From the NCBI GenBank assembly GCA_002633005.1, contig NMRA01001222.1:14014-38615 (forward strand): a stretch of DNA of 24,602 nt, written 5' to 3'. The DNA is from Phoronis australis. Its lineage: Eukaryota > Phoronida > Phoronidae. The position numbers and the translations under genes were made by a program. The first letter of the stretch is position 1. Each line of letters opens with the position of its first letter. The notes under the pieces were generated by a model that had not been told where the DNA came from, made no database searches, and saw only the letters and a list, made by a program, of their open reading frames with translations. Below, one piece after another: positions 18,293 through 24,602 of the stretch.

Positions 18293-21200
18293 GCATTTGT
18301 TTGGTGCATCTTTTCTTTAAAAAGATAAAGTAAAATTTCACTCGTCTGCTGTGTTCTGTTCGGTACTTAATTGGCGAGAATTAAGTGTTGATGCTCAATT
18401 GGTCAAATCGTTTCATCAATCCCTTGCTCCAAAATCTCAAAAGCGTGGAATCCTTTAAAATTTTAGTTTTCACTATTTTCAGAACACGGCTAAGTATTTT
18501 TAATCAAAATATAATCCGGCGCTATTTATCTCACTTTCCTTTTTATTGCTATGTCTATTGCTCGGCCAACTGTCGTTTCACCGGGCCCCATCCAACAAGG
18601 ATATAATGGCCGCCAAATGGGGTCAGCACCACATTTGATGTCATCTTCTTGGGTGAGGTAATTTGGACTATATCTCTAAGGAAACACCCGCTTGACATAA
18701 TTGACTTTTATGACTGATTTCCTGTTTTCAGTATACCTCTTTACTATGGCCATAAGGTTCTTCCTCGTCAGTTTTGTGAAGTCGTGTTTTGTTGAATTCG
18801 TTAAAATGTCATGCGGACTTTTTCGTAGCAAATCCTTCGGGACAGGCAAAGACTTGATAAAAAAGTTTGATCAAAGAAAGGTAGGATTTGTCGAAGGTCT
18901 TTGTATTGGAACATGAGAACCCGAAATGATATCTTGTGACTTCAACAAAAGTATTATATTCCTGTTGCGTTTCAAATTATTTTCCTGTTAAAACTCGCGG
19001 GGGTGTTAAGATTTTGATCTCAGTTGTAACTAGAAATGCGCTTCAGTTTCATTTCTAGATAACATGGAATTTTTTCTGGAATATCTCTTTGTCATTTACA
19101 TTTAATCTTGTCTATGGTGCAGAGTTTAAGTTTGATTGACAAAATTCCAACAGGACTTCAAGAAGTGCAATCTTCAACTAAATTGTGGAAATCTAACGGG
19201 GACTTATCTTAAGATTTGAAACATGGGGTCTAAATTGGGGAGATTGTGGACTGAGGTGCATAATGCCAAAGGTGAGGTCTTGAGGGGAGTTCCATTCTGC
19301 CTAGGGAGAATATTGGAATTTTCGTAAAAAGGGGGGGAGTTTCCTGTCCATTTTGCACTTGTATGTTTTTCTTGTTTAAGTTCAGCAAATATTCAAGATC
19401 CCACATCACCAATAAGTTCATAACTTACTTTTGGACTCAAAAACTATGCTTGATTTTGACATCAATTGTGGGGACCTCAGATTTCGTTTGGCGCCCTGAG
19501 ATTTTAGCTAAGTTGCCAAATGCGACTTGACGTCAAGGTAGGTATCGAGCACCCCTCTTAATAGTTTCTAAAATAACCGTTATTTTTTTAGCTATTACGC
19601 GTAACTTAAGACTGGCAATTGTGGCAAACCCTTTGTCTTGTGCTTCTTATTATTTTACGAAGAAACAAAGAAAAATGCATTTCAGTTGTCTGTAGTGTTT
19701 CATGAGATTTTACTGTGTTGTATCAACATCAGGAAGATCTTAAAACAATTTTGTGTGCCTGTGGGGTGCGCGTGTCCAGTGACCTTAGCACTCAGCTATG
19801 CCATTGTAGCGTGCATCAACACCTGCTGTGGTAACATGCATCCACCATCGCCGTGGCAACAGAAAGCCAATTTGAACATTGATTATTACATTGTTGTTCT
19901 TGATACCTGTGCTCAGAAGTTGTCTTGACTCCAAAACTTTAGAAATTCATGGTATGTATAGACCTAGAATATGAAAAATCACTAACAAATGGATAAATTG
20001 CTCATTGTTGTTGATGTCAATTTTAGAGTTGAGGTTGCTATCGGCTGTTACAAATGTTTCATCATGTTCACTTGCATTTTAGCGAAATGCACCTTGTCCA
20101 AATTTTGAAGAATTGTTTTTTAGTATCAATTTCAGTTTCATGTACCCAATTTCATGAAACTTCCCAATTGAAGAATTTTGACATACTATTTAAGAATTAT
20201 TCCAGTTACCAAGGGCATTGCTACTTACAATGGCTTATAAAACATGAAATATGGAATATTATAAATGCTTCATTCAAAATATACTTAATTCTTCATTAAT
20301 GCAATTTCCCCCAGCCAGAAATCTTCCTCATGTGAGGTCATCCCTTCAGTGCCTCCCCTGTAGTTGAATGTGGGATTGAATTACATGTAGGTCAAAGGTC
20401 ATGAATGAGATGTCAGTGATAAAAGGTTGTACAGGCTGAGGTTAATTTGTGAGTTGAACATGACATGCTAAAGATGTGTGTGAGTGGATACGGCCAATGG
20501 TTTTACCTGTAACGCGGAGACTATTGGAGTCAATATGAAGCGTGTAGTTAGCATGATAAGCTTGGTAAGTGTATGTCTGAGCCAAAGACTGAGCACTATA
20601 TATATATGTATATATAATCGTGAGTAATCCTGATATATTTAAATTCACTGCTTCATTCCAAGATTCACGCTTTTCGCCAAGAGATCAGTCATGTTTTACT
20701 TGGCAGTGCCGTATTTGACAGTAGCTTAAAAGCTTACACCTGACATTGGGGAAAATTCTTCAGTTTGTGATTGCTTTCCAAAGACTCGCTGGTATAGTCA
20801 TTCTGTTTTTTCCATGCTCGTTAGTAAAATGTTTACAGATGGTTGAGAGGATGATCATGACTCATGACGTTGGTCATAGATTTGGAGTAAAGGAATTGTC
20901 ACACAGGCGATTGCTTGCCCAATACTATTAGGCTGACAGTTGATATTGGATGGGTGCTACTTTATTTAATCATATCTATGATAAACTAAACTTCTGGCTG
21001 GTTGAGTTGCTATAATGAAGTCATCTCTGTTGATCGTATATCGCTCCACTGAGGTTGCACTGCTTTGGCAGACTGGTATCCTATCTGCTACAGGCTATCC
21101 GTAAAAGGTGGATGATAGCTAGACAATATTGTAGCATGTTGGTTGACTGTAAGATGACATCACGCTTACCCTAGGCAGTTNTTTTCAGTCCCAGGTAATG

Positions 21201-22344
21201 ATAAGTCATGCAAATCTAATCGATAAAAGGATACCTCACTCAGTTTTGGTCTATGAACAGATACTGAAAACGACTTTCCCATCCCTGTTCTCTGAAACAA
21301 AATAATGACCTGTAACACTTGACAAACTTCAAAAGTTTGAAGGAAAATTTAAAAACTCCTTTCAAAGTCAGCTAAACAGGCAAGCATGACCTACGCTTTT
21401 CGCGAATTACACGGCAACTGTGGGAAAAGACCACCCATCAAGGAACATAATGTCCAGTCTGTCATGTAAGGAGTGTGAGTTTTTAGTTGACTGCTGCCTT
21501 TAACTTGGAAGACGTTTTAGCAAGTGACAGAACAAAGATTGGTTGAAATCATCAAAACAGGGTTTAGTATCCGTTTAATGTCCCTGGCAGTGCTAAGTCA
21601 TGTCGAAAGCACGAACCTCAAACTGCATAATTCCCTATCTAAACGCTAACTTTACAGGCTGGAAAACTCGACTCAGTTCTATAGAATTCTTGTTGCAGGG
21701 GTGTGGCTTAGTGTTATTGCCGAGCTTGAATCCAACAGGGCGAGATCACATATCTAGATGAGAGACAACTAGGGAAAGTTCAAGCATACATTCTGGGCAA
21801 TGAGAAGGCGCTATTAGGTATCAACAGTTTTGGTTGACATGAGAGACATGGAAACAGTCGACTGAAGTTGAACAGTCTTTAGTTTACGTAGAGACTGTGG
21901 AAGAGTCTGGGATCTGAAACTGCCACGGAACAAATTTGAAGTGACTAATCCAGCCACATAGACAAACAGTGAGGTCCAGTCAATCCACACGTATGCAGTA
22001 CAAAGTACAGGAGCAAAATCAACATATTACTAAAAACCTCAGCAATACAGACCTACACAAAAGTTTTTGAAGATGGCGTTTCATGTGGCTTTGAAGGGGA
22101 AAAACCAACATTGTTGGTTTCATTTCCTCTAAATATGCAAATCAATAGCTACACTTTAGGCATACTTTTAACATTACATTATTGTTCCCCGCACCTTGTT
22201 GACTACATACAAGCAAAATGACTAAAATGGCATAGTCAGTGTGACTAACATTTCTGCATTCTGTTTCACAAACACAGGTTTTTTGAGACCTTAAAATGAA
22301 ATTATCGGTACGAAAATTTGTTTTCTAACATTAGCATTGCCAAT
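18293..22344. other. Long gene-free stretch
   Basis: Only short frames occur on both strands, the longest about 96 codons at 19638-19928 (plus). None has a recognisable motif, a conserved-looking composition or plausible splice partners. A short TA run is at about 20597-20617. An unresolved N is at 21181; unlike the other two Ns it has no flanking duplication. The interval may be intergenic or a long intron. Confidence 0.5.
20597..20617 (+). repeat. TA microsatellite
   Basis: A short TATATATATATG TATATATA run. Confidence 0.8.
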
Positions 22345-22407
22345 GCACAGAATTGAACTCATGACTTTAGCTGTTGCAGTACAACACTGCTAGAGGAGCT
22401 AAACACC
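22345..22407 (-). mobile_element. tRNA-derived SINE head, degenerate
   Basis: On the minus strand an A-box-like TAGCTCCTCTA (22401-22391) precedes a short hairpin with TGTTG/CAACA arms and a B-box-like AGTTCAATTCT (22359-22349). Spacing is about that of a tRNA gene. The T arm does not pair well and the A box is altered, so this is a SINE head or tRNA pseudogene and not a working tRNA. Confidence 0.4.
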
Positions 22408-22571
22408 AGTCAATAAAGGCCAAACATTGTAAGGTTATTGAACGGTTCAAGTCACTGGCCTTGATTTTAGTGAATGGTTGGCAGATCTGGTCAAACCTAA
22501 TAACTTTTAGAAGTCTATCCCAACCAACAATCTAAAAAATTGTATTTTTCGGTCACAAATGCAATTATGTA

Positions 22572-22862
22572 CCTTTAAAGGGGCAATAACACCAGAGCAT
22601 CTTGTCAAAAAACAACTTTCGATTGAGGCCACTCAATGTTATAAAATCGGTCTCGTCTCGTTTCTTACTAGGATTAGAAATGATTTCAGGACTTGAGAAG
22701 AACCAAACGGTTACTATAGCTTCAGACAAGGCCCGTCAAGCTGTCATCACCGTTGGTTGGTTTCAAATGCCAGGCAAGGCAGTATTGCAGTCTAGGGCAT
22801 AACAAACAATTTATACTAACCAAATTAAATGCAACCAAAACACCAGAACGTGGTGACGTTGT
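22572..22862 (+). other. Probable repeat-derived DNA
   Basis: AAAGGGGCAATAACACC near 22576 looks to me like the edge of a dispersed element. The three overlapping frames here shift without a start or domain signal. The boundary is not proven from this window alone. Confidence 0.25.
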
Positions 22863-22890
22863 TACTTGGCGAAATAAATTTCGCCAAGTA
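22863..22890. repeat. 28-bp palindrome built on the CTTGGCGAAAT motif
   Basis: TACTTGGCGAAAT and its exact reverse complement face each other around AA. The ATTTCGCCAAG half recurs alone at 24110-24120 and 24240-24250 and, with one change, at about 479-489. The palindrome thus looks like two ends of a repeat element joined head to head. Confidence 0.9.
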
Positions 22891-22915
22891 TATTGCTCTG
22901 ACACTTTTTTTTTTG

Positions 22916-23047
22916 TTTGTTCGCACGATACAGGTCGCAATTTTCGTCCGATCATCACGAAATTTACACATAACACGTACATTTGTTCGCACGATACAGG
23001 TCGCAATTTTTGTCCGATCATCACGAAATTTACACATAACACGTACT
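22916..23047 (+). repeat. Tandem duplication of a 66-bp unit
   Basis: Two copies (22916-22981 and 22982-23047) differ at one or two bases. The unit length is divisible by three and has no stop in several frames on both strands, so it produces overlapping open frames such as the 176-codon plus frame 22829-23359. That openness follows from the repeat and is not by itself evidence of coding. Confidence 0.95.
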
Positions 23048-23419
23048 TCCGGAAGTCCTGGAAGCCTATTGTTTTTCGTCAAAATCGGATCCAAGATGGC
23101 GGCTGTGGCGGCCATTTTGTTTCCATTTAAAGGTTCAAATGCTTCTGCAGGCTACAATTTTTTACGTAGAAGGCTAAGAATCGGCACAGTAAATGGACCG
23201 GAAGCTTGCTACAAGTACACCGGAAATTGTTTACTTCCGGCTAAAGATGGCGGAAATATCGGCGATCGCGCATGCACACCTCGATTTTGGCTTAAAAACG
23301 TTTTCTCCTCTAGAGGGCGCATTATCAGACCAATTCCTTCGAATTTTTACAGGTCTTAGTTTCTTGTAACATGCTATTACACAAAGCCAAAAAACCGGAA
23401 GTTGCATTCAAGATGGCGG
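23045..23419 (+). promoter_or_regulatory. Cluster of ETS and YY1-like motifs
   Basis: ETS cores are at 23045-23056 (palindromic ACTTCCGGAAGT, two sites), 23197-23205 (ACCGGAAGC), 23219-23227 (ACCGGAAAT), 23233-23242 (ACTTCCGGCT) and 23394-23402 (ACCGGAAGT). YY1-like ATGGCGG motifs are at 23092-23103, 23108-23119 (reverse), 23243-23253 and 23409-23419. Three times an ETS site is followed within about 40 bases by an AAGATGGCGG. This combination is a known mark of TATA-less animal promoters with downstream YY1 sites over the start codon. It could instead be amplified repeat sequence. Confidence 0.4.
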
Positions 23420-23592
23420 ATATGGCTCATGTTGACCCATTTTCAGTCGTCTGGAGCGTGATTTTAAACGGGAAGAGAAAAAGACGTGATTTTTTGCATG
23501 TAGATTCTTTAAAGTATAATCTTTCAAATGACTTGCAACAATTTTTTTCTCAGACTTACCGTTTTCGAGTTATTAGACTTTGTATTTCTTAA
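23413..23592 (+). CDS. Small ORF or first exon, 59 codons, unidentified
   Basis: ATG at 23413 lies inside the YY1-like CAAGATGGCGG in good Kozak context. The frame runs 59 codons to TAA at 23590-23592. The product starts MADMAHVDPFSVVWSVI, then has a basic NGKRKRRDF patch and no recognised domain. An ATG inside AAGATGGCGG just downstream of ETS sites is a common arrangement at real gene starts. The 3' part of the frame, however, runs into the TTTTCGAGTTATT repeat sequence, so the true end may be a donor I cannot place. It may be non-genic. Confidence 0.25.
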   Translation: MADMAHVDPFSVVWSVILNGKRKRRDFLHVDSLKYNLSNDLQQFFSQTYRFRVIRLCIS

Positions 23593-23607
23593 AAAAACCC
23601 AAAATTT

Positions 23608-23968
23608 CATTTTTTTCGAAAAATTTACGGAATTAGACGATACCATCAGTTTATATAGAATTTTGAACGGGCTTTCAGAAGATGTTTTCCATTTTTCGCT
23701 AGAACGTCTAGTTTTCGAGTTATTTTAGATTTTCTGATAACGCTGTTCCTTTGTTGAGCGCTCTTGCTGCATTGATGTTGGTTTATCATTCATTTTTTTT
23801 CGAAAAATTTACGGAATTAGGCGATACCATCAGTTTAGATAGAATTTTGAATGGGATTTCAGAATATGTTTTCCATTTTTCGCTAGGACGTCTACTTTTC
23901 GAGTTATTTGAGATTTTCTGATAACGCTGTTCCTTTGTTGAGCGCTCTTGCTGCATTGATTTTGGTTT
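23608..23968 (+). repeat. Two tandem copies of a ~183-bp repeat
   Basis: Copies are 23608-23784 and 23791-23968. Both run from CATTTTTTTCGAAAAATTTA through CGATACCATCAG, TTTTCCATTTTTCGCT and TTTTCGAGTTATTT to TTGAGCGCTCTTGCTGCATT. They differ by scattered substitutions. A third, more diverged partial copy lies at window start (1-130). Confidence 0.93.
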
Positions 23969-24027
23969 CTTCTATTGAACTAGATTGTAGCCTATTTCTT
24001 ATTAATTTATGACATTTAAGTTCGTCA

Positions 24028-24125
24028 TATGAATGTTGTGATGTTGTTCATCATCGCCACCACCATCATCATATTCGTCATCATCGTCGTCATCTCCGTC
24101 TTTTCCTTAATTTCGCCAAGTGTCG
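24028..24125 (+). repeat. Trinucleotide-rich repeat with CGCCAAG end, copy 2
   Basis: CAT/CGT triplets (about 24050-24100) are followed by TTAATTTCGCCAAGTGTCGC. This matches 385-510 in order and orientation. Confidence 0.8.
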
Positions 24126-24169
24126 CTCAAGACTAGCCTTTTTCTTACTGATTTCGGACTTCTACGTTC

Positions 24170-24270
24170 GTCATGTGTATGTTATTATTACTTCTTGTGT
24201 TCATCTTCGTCATCATCTTTATCGTCATCTTTTTGGTTAATTTCGCCAAGGTTCGCTCCTCGGAGCGCTT
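24170..24270 (+). repeat. Trinucleotide-rich repeat with CGCCAAG end, copy 3
   Basis: TTCGTCATCATC-type triplets are followed by TTAATTTCGCCAAGGTTCGC and a hairpin CGCTCCTCGGAGCG (24254-24267). It is the same family as 385-520 and 24028-24125. Confidence 0.8.
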
Positions 24271-24602
24271 TCATTTGATTTCTAGTTCCCTCTTTTTGTG
24301 CCTCTTTTTATCATTATTTTGACTTTTTTCATGTAAAAACATTTATTTCATTTAAATTTAGAACAAAACATATTTCCATCATACAATCCTATTCATTTGT
24401 GGCACGATACATCACCTGGAAAATTGTCCTCTATTTTTTGTCATTGGTCATTCCAAGCTCTGTGTTTTGACAGCTAGTTTTGATGATTTCATGAACTGCA
24501 AAGCCTATTTTCAGACTTTGTTGATAAAAAATGCAGTGTTTGAAATTTGGGAAATGTGATCAACATCAAAACCAACCGTGTCCCAATCTCCAGAATCAAG
24601 AT
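24271..24602. other. Gene-free end of window
   Basis: T-rich sequence without an open frame, RNA gene or repeat that I can identify. Confidence 0.5.

Noticed and set aside
19638-19928. 96-codon plus-strand frame, Cys-rich and hydrophobic
   Set aside because: No start context, splice partner or domain; within the range of chance frames in this AT-rich DNA.
21181-21181. N at 21181 as a third duplicated join
   Set aside because: I compared both flanks and found no duplicated sequence; it may be a plain gap or ambiguous base.
22829-23359. 176-codon plus-strand frame
   Set aside because: Its openness comes largely from a 66-bp duplication divisible by three and from repeat sequence. Opposite-strand frames are equally open and no family is recognisable.

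Overview
The window is animal genomic DNA. It is AT-rich, has GT-AG introns and AATAAA poly(A) signals, and most of its length is non-coding and repeat-laden. A spliced BTB-BACK-Kelch gene, tRNA-derived SINE heads, a LINE-like 3' tail and two unmerged haplotype duplications at single N bases together suggest a highly heterozygous marine invertebrate. A deuterostome such as a hemichordate or amphioxus is my guess. The species cannot be fixed from this sequence.

Layout. 1-773: a minus-strand terminal coding exon (438-773) of an unidentified gene, with a poly(A) signal at 354-349. It partly overlaps a dispersed repeat that recurs at 23.6-24.3 kb. 774-2956: no gene recognised. 3026-8156, minus strand: a complete Kelch-like (KLHL) coding sequence of 615 codons in three exons (8156-7885, 6070-5968, 4498-3026). 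Its introns carry a MITE-like element, a 4 x 61 bp minisatellite, a 60 bp duplication and a tRNA-derived SINE head. A CTCF-like site and AATAAA lie just past the stop. 8.2-11 kb: non-coding, with a 347 bp duplication split by an N and a 54 bp near-perfect palindrome. 11.08-11.26 kb: a possible plus-strand TATA-less promoter and first exon. 12.35-14.80 kb: two versions of one locus side by side around an N, differing by indels of 660 and 458 bp. 14.84-15.04 kb: LINE-like 3' end. 15-22.3 kb: no convincing gene; minisatellites only. 22.35-24.3 kb: a SINE head, a palindrome, an in-frame 66 bp tandem duplication, an array of ETS and YY1-like motifs with a 59-codon ORF, a 183 bp tandem repeat and trinucleotide-rich stretches.

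Function. The only well-supported gene product is the KLHL protein. By family knowledge it is a substrate adaptor for CUL3 ubiquitin ligase: BTB binds CUL3 and the Kelch propeller binds the substrate. Nothing here shows genes working together as a pathway. I did not find a clear new multi-gene system. The most notable signals are the haplotype structural variants, the ETS/YY1 array, the repeat-derived C-terminus of the terminal exon and the large palindrome.
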